Source: Turritopsis dohrnii
Taxonomy: Eukaryota > Cnidaria > Hydrozoa > Anthoathecata > Oceaniidae
Reading direction: 5' to 3'
Assembly (NCBI GenBank): GCA_027922465.2
Contig: BQMF02000117.1
Location: 434,001 to 498,000 of the forward strand
Length of the DNA: 64,000 nt
Shown here: in pieces, positions 54,801-62,932 of the stretch
How positions within the stretch are numbered: the stretch's first letter is position 1
How the letters are laid out: every line of letters starts with the position of its first letter
Made by a program: the position numbers and the translations under genes
Notes under the pieces: model-generated
Told to the model about the DNA's origin: nothing
The model's database searches: none
Seen by the model: the letters and a program-made list of their open reading frames with translations, nothing else

Positions 54801-57706
54801 TTAAAAAAAATGAGTGGATCTCAATCCTGTGAAATCAAGAATGCAGAAAGATCTCCATTAACAACTTTATCCGACCACTTCTGTTCTTTAAAAATCTTTA
54901 AAGGATTATCACTTTCCACTAATGTTATTAATGTTATTTATTATGTTATATATGTTATGTTATTTATGTTTATTATGTTGTTAATGTTATTAACATACTT
55001 AATGTTATTAAATAACAACATTTTGTTGTGGAAGTTCTGCAGTCGTTAAGTAGTCCTCACTAGATAGATAGATAGATAGATATGTATTTTCGCCGTGTAG
55101 CAACTATAGATGAGTTTCTGATGTTAATTACCTAAACTAAAAATTTAACAAACTTCACAAAAATAGATTTCGAGTGCCAATGAGTATTAATTTTTATTAT
55201 TTTATTTGTCTTAAAAACGCTCCTGAGAACTGGTTTAACCGACAAAATCTTAAAATGTGCAGAGAGCATGTAATTGCCAACCAAGATGCGTGCGTATATT
55301 GGTAGGAAATTGACTTGATCTATATAGCATTTATGTTGAAACCCCACAGCAATTATCGAGCAAAGAACACTAATGTTTATAAACATTACGTCACTTAGAA
55401 ACTCATCTATTAAACGATTTATACAGGTCATTGCCATGTATGACAATGAAATCCAAATCATCAGAATTCCATTGACCAATGTTTTATTGTTAGAACACAG
55501 ATTGAAATCAATTCACAACAAAAACAGTCTGCCAGCTGTGAGGCAGTTGCAATTCTTATATTTCCCTTAGTCAAAGATGACATACTAATTCAGAGCAATA
55601 ACACACAGGGATGTGGACTGACTATTAAGCTTTACAAAATCACGATATTCTTGTAGATTCAGCAGGTATAGAAAGTAGAGTCATATAAATGCCTGAAAGA
55701 AATAATTGATGTTGCACAAAAGTAATCAAATAGGTGCTTGGGCAAAAGCACAAAACTAAAAGGTGCCTATAATATAACAAACAAAGCACAAAACAAAAGG
55801 TGCTTCTTGGGAAAAGCACAAAACAGTATGGTACTCATTAACAGTACAAAACAATATGGTACTGCAGCACAAAAACAACATAAACGATGCGCGTATATAT
55901 GAATTTTTTAATCAAGAATTCGCACAAGAAAAGTAGTTTCTACACACGTTCAGTTTCAAGTTCTTTATAATTTCTAAATAGACATATGAAATAGATGAAC
56001 TACAAATTACCACGTGGTACTATTTTTCAGGCAAAATCAGAAACAGTGGTGAAACAAATTATCACGTGACTCTTAACATTCACTTGACTGTAAACTTATC
56101 GCGGAATTCATGTAAACACTGCACGAAATTGTTCATAACTTGGAGGAGTAGTAGTAGTAGTAGGAGGAGAAACTCGGGTATTTTAAAGACTTTACTCCAC
56201 CACGGGTGCCCTAAAGTCAACAAGCAACTTATAAATTAAAGACTGTTGTTAAAGATTGTTTAATGATTGATATAACTTTAATTTAACAAATATCACGGTC
56301 TTTGGAAAAGCTTAATCTTGCCTCAAAATCAATAGCTGATTAGTTCAATATTATAAACTTTTCCGCCTTATACTCTCAACTTCTGTCTTATTTATTCTCT
56401 TTTTAGCCAAATGTATCCAAAAACTCGATAAAGTTTTAAAAAAGGTACCTTACACAATCAATATTCTTAAAACGAAAGATTTCACGTTACATCAGGAGCA
56501 TGTAGGTCTTAGGCACGTCTAACAAGTCTGATGTTTTTCCGCGTTGCTTCTACCCCTGGTGAATGAATATTTCTGGAAAGTGTACGTTTTCAGGTTTCAT
56601 AAATCTATTATGCTGATGCAATAACAGTAAACTCCGCTTTTGTTTTTTCGAAACACTATACATATTAAGCAGAAGTAGGCCTTTCATTTGTGTTCATGAA
56701 GCATACGTAAAGCATTAAAAACAATTACAAAAGAAGAGGATAACGTGAACATTGAAAAGGTGAGTTCCGTCAATCAAAAGGTGGGGACTGCGTATAGATG
56801 TCCTTGTTTGAGCTGATGAAAGTGTGCATGTCACATGACATCAAGTCTTGCAACTTCTAGTTGAGAACTTTTATTTCACCATGATTTTAGTTTATATATG
56901 GACGTATTTTAAGGAATATTAAATGTCATGTCTGTAGATATATGTCTTTTCACAGAAGTTTATTAAATGTTTAAAAGCACACAGAATGGAATGCTTTAAG
57001 AATTTCTTCCAGTCCGATTTTCTACAAAATTTACAGATGCAAACACGGAAACCAAACATTTTCATTTGGAGTATATTGTCAACGGTTCTTTAAGTTATAA
57101 AAACTAGTGCTGGAAAAAAGAAGTGCAACTGATCAAATAACTTTGTTCAGTCTTGAAAGAAAAAAGTAATTTCTATAATCGCAAAAATGGTTTTACCAAA
57201 GTCAAACTGATATATCCATTGTTGCATTCTTCTAATGTTCCTTGCACATTATTAGTTTCCCAGAAACCATTGTGCCAATATGCAACGTCAGGCTTAACAG
57301 CAACGTTAACATTACAACTCTCGTTATAAAGCCACTTTTTCCACAGTAGTTCTTCTTCATTCACTCCTGGCGAGCGTAAGTCATGGTTACAGCCTGAAAT
57401 AAATCAATTTGTTCTATTTCCAATGAGTAACACTAGACGCCGAAAAAATAAGAACAAAGTATTACTTTTTCCACCAAGTATAAAATCCATCCTTTCATAG
57501 CAATGGCATTTCTCCTCATCCAAACAATAAAACGTAAATGCAGTGGAACTGCAGCGCCACTGACTTTTTGAAAACAGTGTCCTTGTGTGTTTATTACTTC
57601 CGTTCAAGTATATGACATCACCGAATTCGTCACGTTTAACATATACGATTTCTGCGATTAAGGGTATAACAATATGTAAACACAAAAATAACGTCACTAG
57701 TTCCAT
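42837..57706 (-). CDS. Novel type I membrane protein with repeated tyrosine motifs, 7 exons
   Basis: Minus-strand exons in order: 57706-57466, 57393-57197, 44359-44260, 44167-44035, 43897-43876, 43746-43696, 43154-42837. All have GT-AG borders and matching phases, giving 353 residues and a stop. Residues 1-20 are a signal peptide (MELVTLFLCLHIVIPLIAEI). The ~200-residue ectodomain has nine cysteines, including CSSTAFTFYC and KCHC, and N-glycosylation sites NGS, NES and NST. One helix follows (DIVIFIGVLVPVFLFC...), then a basic stop-transfer YRWYQRK. The tail has VVYYE, EYATLNL, IYSQPY, EDYIDDLL and three repeats NPMYVVTEPG, DPVYQVTEPE, YPIYMETEPE. I do not recognise the ectodomain. The tail suggests phosphotyrosine signalling (inference). 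Intron 2 spans 12.8 kb of nested transposons; extra exons could hide there. An upstream in-frame ATG at 57,760 exists. Confidence 0.7.
45877..46041. mobile_element. 165-bp hAT5-like MITE, diverged copy D
   Basis: Starts CAGTGGCAGATCTAGAGGTA and ends TACCTCTAGATCCACCACTG. The flanks TTATA and TTACA are a 5-bp duplication with one mismatch. It has the same length as the 165-bp family and an alignable subterminal AAATTTGTGTAGGAGAGT, so it is an older or sister subfamily. It sits inside the 2.6-kb hAT5-like element. Confidence 0.7.
46842..47001. repeat. Three tandem ~55-bp repeats
   Basis: Units start at about 46,842, 46,898 and 46,952, each with TTCATTCAATAAAGTGTGTA and CTTAGGCAAATTTTCTTC. They lie near the right end of the hAT5-like element; the GGCAAATTT motif recurs at its left end. 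Confidence 0.75.
47330..48015. repeat. Array of ~120-bp units with GCGCATGCGC sites (left arm)
   Basis: About five diverged direct units, each with a GAGCCATAATTAGG-like start, CACCAGGTAACTTTTCAA, a CAGGTGGCT block and GCGCATGCGCAGT. The same units occur inverted at 49,235-49,725 in the right arm of the foldback. The palindrome matches the NRF1 consensus. Later units have decayed sites (CTCATGCGCAGT). Confidence 0.8.
48590..48627. repeat. GA-rich microsatellite
   Basis: A purine run made of GAGAGA units sits at about 48,594-48,627. Low complexity, no gene. Confidence 0.6.
48960..49140. repeat. TTCGCGAAA repeat cluster
   Basis: Multiple TTCGCGAAAGTT and GCGAAACGTTCTGCCC blocks, some inverted, lie in the central part of the foldback element. 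Similar TTCGCGAAA-rich patches occur near 10,000-10,390, 50,870-50,960 and 52,190-52,350. They look like related MITE debris. No coding potential is claimed. Confidence 0.4.
49235..49725. repeat. Array of ~120-bp units with GCGCATGCGC sites (right arm)
   Basis: About four units in the opposite orientation to 47,330-48,015, with ACTGCGCATGCGCGA and GTGTTTTGCCTAATTATGGC. It completes the large inverted repeat. Confidence 0.8.
49950..50261. mobile_element. Pogo/Tigger-like MITE, interrupted by copy B
   Basis: The left end CAGTCGAAC follows TA. The right end GTTCGAATTAGAGATAGTTGG pairs with it (CTCTAATTCGAAC). The 165-bp MITE at 49,959 splits the left TIR. A TA site and CAGT-GAAC-type TIRs fit pogo/Tigger. 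A decayed copy lies near 38,165. Confidence 0.55.
49959..50123. mobile_element. 165-bp hAT5-like MITE, copy B
   Basis: Starts CAGAGGCGTAGCTAGGGTCA and ends CTCTGGCTACGCCTCTG. CGAAC is duplicated at 49,954-49,958 and 50,124-50,128. Nearly identical to copy C at 61,811 and to the reverse complement of copy A, so the family moved recently. Confidence 0.88.
50270..50620 (+). pseudogene. Coding-like fragment, extracellular type
   Basis: Plus-strand frame from about 50,270: DNYFDYRNINCTIYYPEDIF, then ACDHCRSFMETIVLHLKRN, to KMVN at a good donor (GTAAGT, 50,430). After a TTTCAG at about 50,493 another frame reads DNSGANVSTTFYEKIHTI before a stop. The composition (N-rich, CxxC, I/V alternation) is protein-like, but the first frame starts inside Tigger-like sequence. 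Probably a decayed exon pair of a surface protein. Function unknown. Confidence 0.3.
50861..50967. mobile_element. ~107-bp hairpin MITE
   Basis: Inverted ends ACTTTAATCGGAGAAACTTT and AAGTTTCTCTGATTAAAGT enclose TTCGCGAG-type sequence. No target duplication was determined. Confidence 0.5.
51067..51636. mobile_element. Foldback element with TACATGAGAGCCGTACTGAA repeats
   Basis: The ends read GTGCGTTTACATGAGAGCCG and CGGCCTTCATGTAAACGCAC. Internal repeats of the same end sequence in both orientations (near 51,232 and 51,500) and palindromes such as AAACCTATTTGAGAAATAGG point to nested or rearranged copies. No clear target duplication. Non-coding. Confidence 0.6.
51640..52912. other. Intronic DNA, no exon recognised
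   Basis: Part of the 12.8-kb intron 2 of the receptor-like gene. A TTCGCGAAA-rich palindromic patch at 52,190-52,350 is probably MITE debris. Confidence 0.4.
52913..53301 (+). mobile_element. tRNA-derived SINE, plus orientation
   Basis: The head has an A box (TAGTATAGTGGTCATC) and B box (CAGGTTCGATACCC). A core with TCGACCCATGCCATGTGAGG follows, then a long body and an (ATCT)n tail. The core matches the SINE at 1,060-1,397, while the bodies and tails differ. Likely transcribed by RNA polymerase III when active. Confidence 0.8.
53356..53717. mobile_element. PIF/Harbinger-like MITE related to 8,218-8,652
   Basis: The ends GGGGCTGTTCATATGGAAGC and TCCATATGAATAGCCCC match those of the element at 8,218. 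The right flank is TTA; the left flank is AAA, a possible mutated duplication. The interior has the same GAGATCTCG and CCAGCCCG blocks. Frames inside are chance ORFs. Confidence 0.65.
53718..57196. other. Intronic DNA, no exon recognised
   Basis: The remainder of receptor-gene intron 2. It holds an ATGTTATT microsatellite near 54,920-55,015, a GATA run near 55,062-55,082, hairpin-forming GTGCTT...AAAAGCAC repeats near 55,730-55,870 and a TAG microsatellite near 56,150-56,165. The lysine-rich frame at 54,436-54,651 lacks an acceptor. Confidence 0.4.
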
Positions 57707-58332
57707 CTGCTGCTTCTTTTCGTTTTTCAAAGTAAACCGTTTCACCGTGCTTTCTTTCAAGCAAACAAGAAGATTGTAAAGATTTTAAATGATTTTAGTA
57801 ATTGCACTGCGGAATGGAATTAATAAGTGCATATTAAAGTAGTAAAGATATGAAATTAGTGGCAGAATTGAAAAAATGAAACAAGGCAAAACTAAAATTG
57901 CGTTGTTCATACACAATTGTCCAGTTCAGTTCATCTTTGGCTAAATTATCGAGCTTTGTCTCTCTTTGATGGATTGTTGTGACACGGTTATTGCCTGACA
58001 ACTGTGCAGCTCTTGCTCAACCTCGTTCTTCAATTTTCCGAGATTCCAATTACACAGATGCCTTGAAAATTAGCTGGAGTGTTTACCCTTCATGAAATGT
58101 TGGCATGTAGAATTGGCCGTTTCTTTTTTCTTATTTACGTTGCATTTATGTCGCATATTATGTCAAAAGTATAAAGAAACGATCTCTAAATTATTTTAAG
58201 AAAAATTCAAAAAAGGTATATTTTCTATAGTTGCTTGAGTCTGTATCATTTTGCTACATGAGAAGGATTTTTTCTTCTTAAAAGTATAAGTGAAAATAAT
58301 TACCTAAAAAAGAACATTAACTTAACTTTCTC

Positions 58333-58744
58333 ACCAGGCGTTGACCTATAGTTTCACTTTATTCAAAATAAAAGTGAAATCTCAAACCACAGTGAAATAC
58401 AGTATTGGTAAAGTTAAACATTTGCTTCCAATTATGTGAACATGCGCAATTGCAATCTTTTCAGTTTTCATTTCGCTTTGCTTACTTTTTCGAGGTACTT
58501 ATACCATTAATAGAAATTTCACTTTCTGTCAATTTAATTTACTGACCAGGCGTTGACCTATAGTTTCACTTTATTCAAAATAAAAGTGAAATCTCAAACC
58601 ACAGTGAAATACAGTATTGGTAAAGTTAAACATTTGCTTCCAATTATGTGAACATGCGCAATTGCAATCTTTTCAGTTTTCATTTCGCTTTGCTTACTTT
58701 CTCGAGGTACTTATACCATTAATAGAAATTTCACTTTCTGTCAA
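58333..58744. repeat. Recent 212-bp tandem duplication
   Basis: Units start at 58,333 and 58,545 (ACCAGGCGTTGACCTATAGT) and are about 200 bp each with only one difference noted (CTTTTTCGAGG against CTTTCTCGAGG). Each unit has an 18-bp palindrome (TTTCACTTTATT...AATAAAAGTGAAA). Confidence 0.88.
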
Positions 58745-59515
58745 AAACACCAAATCGAAACTGTGAATGAGTATGTCAAATTGCTTATAATGAAACATAT
58801 TTCAATGTCAATTTCAATTTCGTGCAATAGACCAATACAGCGATACCGTACTGCAACACAGCACTTGTTTTTGCACGTAGCACTGTATTCAAAAACAAGT
58901 CTGTCAGTTATGAACTAACTGTAGATAGTTCACAGGTTCAAGCAAAGTCATTTTGTGAAACATAATTTCGTTTCATAAAGCGTCCACAGTTTGTCCAAAA
59001 ATGGTCGGTCTTTACTCGAGATCGTCTGATCTTGCCGTCTGTGGAGAGTTACCAGTTTTTTTTCATATTAGCAGCACCAAGTGAATAACAACTTCTTCAC
59101 CCTCCAAATTTGATACGCTTTATACAATGATTAATGTATTTTCTTCAAAAATGCGATGAAAGTTTTCGAAGCCAAAGTTTTGTAACACACTGTATACTAG
59201 TACTGTTGATTAATTGTACTGTTTTATTATTCAGTGTGATTTACAAAAAGCGAAACTCCCAGTTTGAGGCTAGATTACTTTTTATTATGTAAAACAATTT
59301 TCAAAAATATTTACACCATCGGACGCGAAATTTTATAAGCTTTCCAATGATATAAAAATTGCAATCTATATCTATATTTATTGTCAGACAGCAAAAACAC
59401 ATTGTGTGTTTACATTTCAAAGCTGAAAAGGCTGTAAATCCAATGTTTGACACAATGGGTATATTCACAGTTCTGTGTACGTTTTCAGCAGATATAGTGT
59501 GAGGTTCATGTTATT

Positions 59516-59888
59516 TTATGTATTCAGAAGAATTGTGATTTTGACCAAATGTTTTGTTTTTTTGGCTTCTGCATTTGTGGATTTTTTATGAGGTCTACCT
59601 TTCGCCTTTGTTTTCACAGAATTGCAAAAGAAACATTTGTGAGAGTGTTCAGACCACTCAGTAAAGTTACAATTCTCTGTGTGTTCACAGGTTTCTATAT
59701 TCCTCAACTTTGAATAGCAATTCAAGCATATATTTTTGGCCTATTTTATCTTGAGATCAGTCAACGTAGAATGCTTTTTTCTTATTCTGTCGAGTAAAAG
59801 TATAATTTCCAAGCACTTTTTTCAGGCTATTTTCATACGATCTATCAAGTTTCTGTAAGGTTCTGGAATGTACTTCAATGGGGGTTGC
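59516..59888 (-). pseudogene. Zinc-finger-like coding remnant
   Basis: On the minus strand an ATG at 59,888 opens MATPIEVHSRTLQKLDRSYE..., which stops near 59,755. A second frame down to 59,516 has ICLNCYSKLRNIETCEHTEN, then HSHKCFFCN and a basic KGRPHKK stretch. Cys/His pairs suggest a zinc-binding module of a transposase or regulator. The frames do not join cleanly, so it is probably dead. Family not recognised. Confidence 0.3.
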
Positions 59889-60329
59889 CATATTGAAATG
59901 GTCGACGATATTTATAATAACATCCTTAAAAAGACTGACACCAAGGTGGGGTTTTCAGAAAAACTAGATAAAAGATAAATATTTCGAATTAAAATGTGTT
60001 TCGTGACTTGAAAAATGTTTTGGTTCTTCATTTTTGTCGTTTTGATGAAGCTATATCAAATGTGATAGCTGTGTCTGTTTATTATGTGGTCTTCAAACAA
60101 AAATATCTGCTTTCGCATTTTGTGAACGAAATATGACAAATTTATGACAAAGTCAATAGATTTTTAAATACAATGGAGCGATTACGACGATAAAACATCA
60201 AATTTTTTTGATTTGTCTTCGTAAATGCTAGGTGTTTATGACGATTACGACGATTACACTAAATTTTAATCGTCGTAATCGTCAGGTCTGAACCAGGTTT
60301 AAAGCACACACATAATTATAATATGGAAC

Positions 60330-60530
60330 GCCGTTCCTGCCTTGATGAAATGCATACATTATGCGATAATACCATTCGGTTATGCTATGATACCATTCCG
60401 TTGTGCGATAATACCATTCCGTTGTGCGATGATGCCATTCAGTTATGCGATGATATCATTCGGTTATGCGATGATGTCATTCGGTTATGCGATGATATCA
60501 TTCGGTTATGCGATGATATTATTCGATTGA
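60330..60530. repeat. 21-bp minisatellite, about 8 units
   Basis: The unit CATTCGGTTATGCGATGATAT and variants are repeated head to tail. Because 21 is a multiple of 3, the plus strand stays open and encodes heptads LCDDIIR. CATTCG-type repeats resume at 60,784-60,905 on the other side of the foldback. Confidence 0.85.
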
Positions 60531-60547
60531 AAAACATTCGGTCCAGT

Positions 60548-60781
60548 ACACCTTTCCCGAATTTCTGTTTAAACACCGTGTTATGGCCTAGCTTCTAAGT
60601 TTCGCCTCGTTTCTATGTTCTTTATTGTTTTTCTAATTGCATAATGCTCTCAGTAAGTAATAGTTACTCGTTTTTTCAGTTCCCCAGTGGAATAATTAGA
60701 AGTAATTAAGAGTTTGAAAAAGAGGCGAAACTTAGAAGCTAGGCCATAACACGGTGTTTAAACAGAAATTCGGGAAAGGTC
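60548..60781. mobile_element. Foldback MITE with 62-bp arms inside the CATTCG repeats
   Basis: The arms begin ACCTTTCCCGAATTTCTGTT and pair essentially perfectly over about 62 bp (60,548-60,609 and 60,720-60,781). The loop is AT-rich. The target duplication is unclear. The near-perfect pairing suggests recent origin. Confidence 0.75.
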
Positions 60782-60783
60782 TA

Positions 60784-60905
60784 TTTCATTCGATCGAATA
60801 GCATTCGCTTAAATTTCATTCGATCGAAAAGCATTTGCTCAAGTTTCATTCGATCGGAAAACATTCGGTCAACTTTCATTCGGTCGCGAAAAAACATTAG
60901 GTAAC
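60784..60905. repeat. ~30-bp tandem repeats, TTTCATTCGATCGAAAAGCA
   Basis: About four diverged units ending just before the SAM-domain gene. They share CATTCG(GT/AT) with the minisatellite to the left. Confidence 0.7.
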
Positions 60906-60940
60906 ATCGGCGCATTGTTAGCATGGCGCTCTATTAATAA

Positions 60941-62098
60941 ATGACCATAAAGATGGAGGCTGCTGTTGAGCAGGTGCTGAAGGACCTAGGTTTAAGCACG
61001 TGCATTCCAAAATTTAAGGTGGAAAATATTGATTTGAATATTATTTTGTCAGCCTCTGACGAAGATCTAGTAAAATTAGGGGTCAGAACTATAGCAGACC
61101 GAATAAGATTGAGGAAAACATGCAGAAGACGTAGCCTATATGGTACAGCAGCTGAAAGAAGAACAAAAACAATATTAACGAGTGAGCAAGATGGGATTGC
61201 TAGCACTTCTAGAGAAGAAAGAAGTCTTCTCTTTAATGTAAGAAACAGGCTTTCAAATGGTCGTCACTAGTAGCAGTGTTCATTCATTTGTTTCCAAGAA
61301 GAAAAAGAAAAAACAAACCTAGACAGGACAGTTTGTTTGCTTGTCTGACAGAAACAGTGATAGAATCCCATCTCCATCAGAAAAACAACTACTACAAAAC
61401 GCAGGTTTAGGATTCAAGAAAATATTGTTTGACCTCAGTGATACAGAGGAGGATGTTTATAGAAAAATTATGTCTTCAGAAAAGGAATCAAGTGACAACA
61501 AAGAAGATAGTTCTGGAACTCTGGGATTTCCTCAACTAAAGGACTGTGGAGGGTTTCAGCTTATGAAATGTATCCCCAATTGTAGAGTTCTTGAGCAATT
61601 GACCTGCAACCAATCTGTCAGAACATTAAAGGCATCTGTAGGCCAAGGCAAAGTCTATATCTGTCCAATTCAAAAGAATCTGTCTGTTCTACCAATAAGG
61701 AAAGAATGTGCTCATACAAACTTAAAAGAAAAATGCATAACTTGTGGAAAAGAATTTCTTTTAAAAGACTTACGAACACATACAGATAATTGTTTCAGTA
61801 TTACTACCATCAGAGGCGTAGTTAGGGTCAGTCAAAAAAACCTGGAGGAGTTCAACATTATGATATTTCTTTTCAGTCTTAAGTATCGATTAGGTTACTT
61901 GCACGCTTTCCTTTTCTACTTTAAATGACTTAACTCTCCTCCACAAATTTTGACTGACCTCTGGCTACGCCTCTGACCATCAATACTGACAGTGAAGAAG
62001 ATGGAAAAAATGACAGTGAAGAAGATGAAAATCTTCCACCAGCTTTTGAGGAATCTATTGGAGAAGAAACTGGAACTCAACTAGATTATAATATCTGA
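60941..62098 (+). CDS. SAM-domain protein with acidic C-terminus, split by a MITE
   Basis: Exon 1 is 60941-61237: residues 5-65 form a SAM domain (LGLSTCIPKF, LSASDEDLVKLGV, RIRLRK). An 85-bp intron (GTAAGA donor, CCTAG acceptor, phase 0) leads to exon 2 from 61,323. This carries a serine/acidic region, CAHTNLKEKCITCGKEF, which may bind zinc with HTDNC, and an acidic tail (DSEEDGKNDSEED) to the stop at 62,098. The 165-bp MITE at 61,811-61,975 interrupts exon 2; as sequenced, translation runs into the MITE and stops at 61,928. Across the empty site the frame is continuous. SAM domains mediate protein interaction. The layout resembles SAM plus zinc-finger N-termini of some HECT/G2E3-like invertebrate proteins, but no HECT domain is seen. 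Confidence 0.7.
61811..61975. mobile_element. 165-bp hAT5-like MITE, copy C, inside a coding exon
   Basis: Starts CAGAGGCGTAGTTAGGGTCA and ends CTCTGGCTACGCCTCTG. ACCAT is duplicated at 61,806-61,810 and 61,976-61,980. It is almost identical to copy B, so insertion is recent. Removing it and one ACCAT keeps the SAM-gene frame open to its acidic C-terminus. Confidence 0.9.
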
Positions 62099-62932
62099 AA
62101 GGAAGGTTTTGAATTGTGTTACGTGATGGCAGTGTTTTGAGTTTTACAGACAGTTGAAACGTGTTTTAATTTGCTATTGTGATTAGGAAAGCCATTCGTA
62201 ATAAGGGACATTGAAAGTATAACTAAAAAACTGATCAAAGATTAAAACATTTTAAAACATTAACATCAAACATTAAAAGTAAGTGGTGCAGAGGAGACAC
62301 ACATTTGTGATGTTGGAGCTGACGAGGAAACTAAGCTGAGCTGAAGTATCCAGAGCTTAAAAAGCATAACAGCCCATACACGAAACAAACGAATAAGTTT
62401 TGTGTTTTGAGTCAGGCTTAAAAAATCCCAACACATATTTCCACTAAAAACAAACAACTTTTTGACTCTTCTGTTTACAAAACGGTGAGAATTTCTTTTT
62501 AGTTAGAAAGGAACGATCTCAGTTCAAGATAATTATAAGCTTCTTCTGCATATTTTCGTTTTTCATCTTTAAAATCCACTTATGTAAATCTGAAAGGGTT
62601 TCTTCACCGTTTGGTTTAGAAAGTAAGAAATAAACGAAAAACCAAAGCCGGTGTAGCAGCTTATAATCACTCCCTGACAAAAAGTACTCCCCCAGTACTT
62701 ACTTCCTAGTAAAAAACTACTCCCTCAGTACTTTTTTCCTAGTAAATAAGTACTCCCTTTAGGAAATAAGTACTCCCCAAAGGGATTACTTATTTCCTAG
62801 GCCAAAGTAACTCCTTTTTACATTGCATTGCATTGTGAAATGATTCATTCGAACTTCATTCGAACTTGATGCTTTGAAAACCCACGTTTTGGAAAGGGAT
62901 TGACATTTAAAACTACGAAGATCACGGAAACA
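62099..62932. other. Intergenic; AAGTACTCCC palindromic repeats
   Basis: At 62,680-62,815 several AAGTACTCCC and TTCCTAGTAAA(T)AAGTA blocks occur in both orientations, probably a small foldback element. No gene is recognised in the rest. Confidence 0.4.

Larger units (their letters stand above)
57707..60319. other. 5' flank of the receptor-like gene; repeats
   Basis: No confident gene apart from the weak remnant at 59,516-59,888. Holds the 212-bp tandem duplication at 58,333-58,744. A short palindrome (GACGATTACGACGATT and its complement, about 60,237-60,285) resembles sequence near 6,040. Confidence 0.4.

Noticed and set aside
60330..60530. CRISPR-like direct repeats
   Set aside because: Units are contiguous 21-bp minisatellite copies without unique spacers, in an animal genome.
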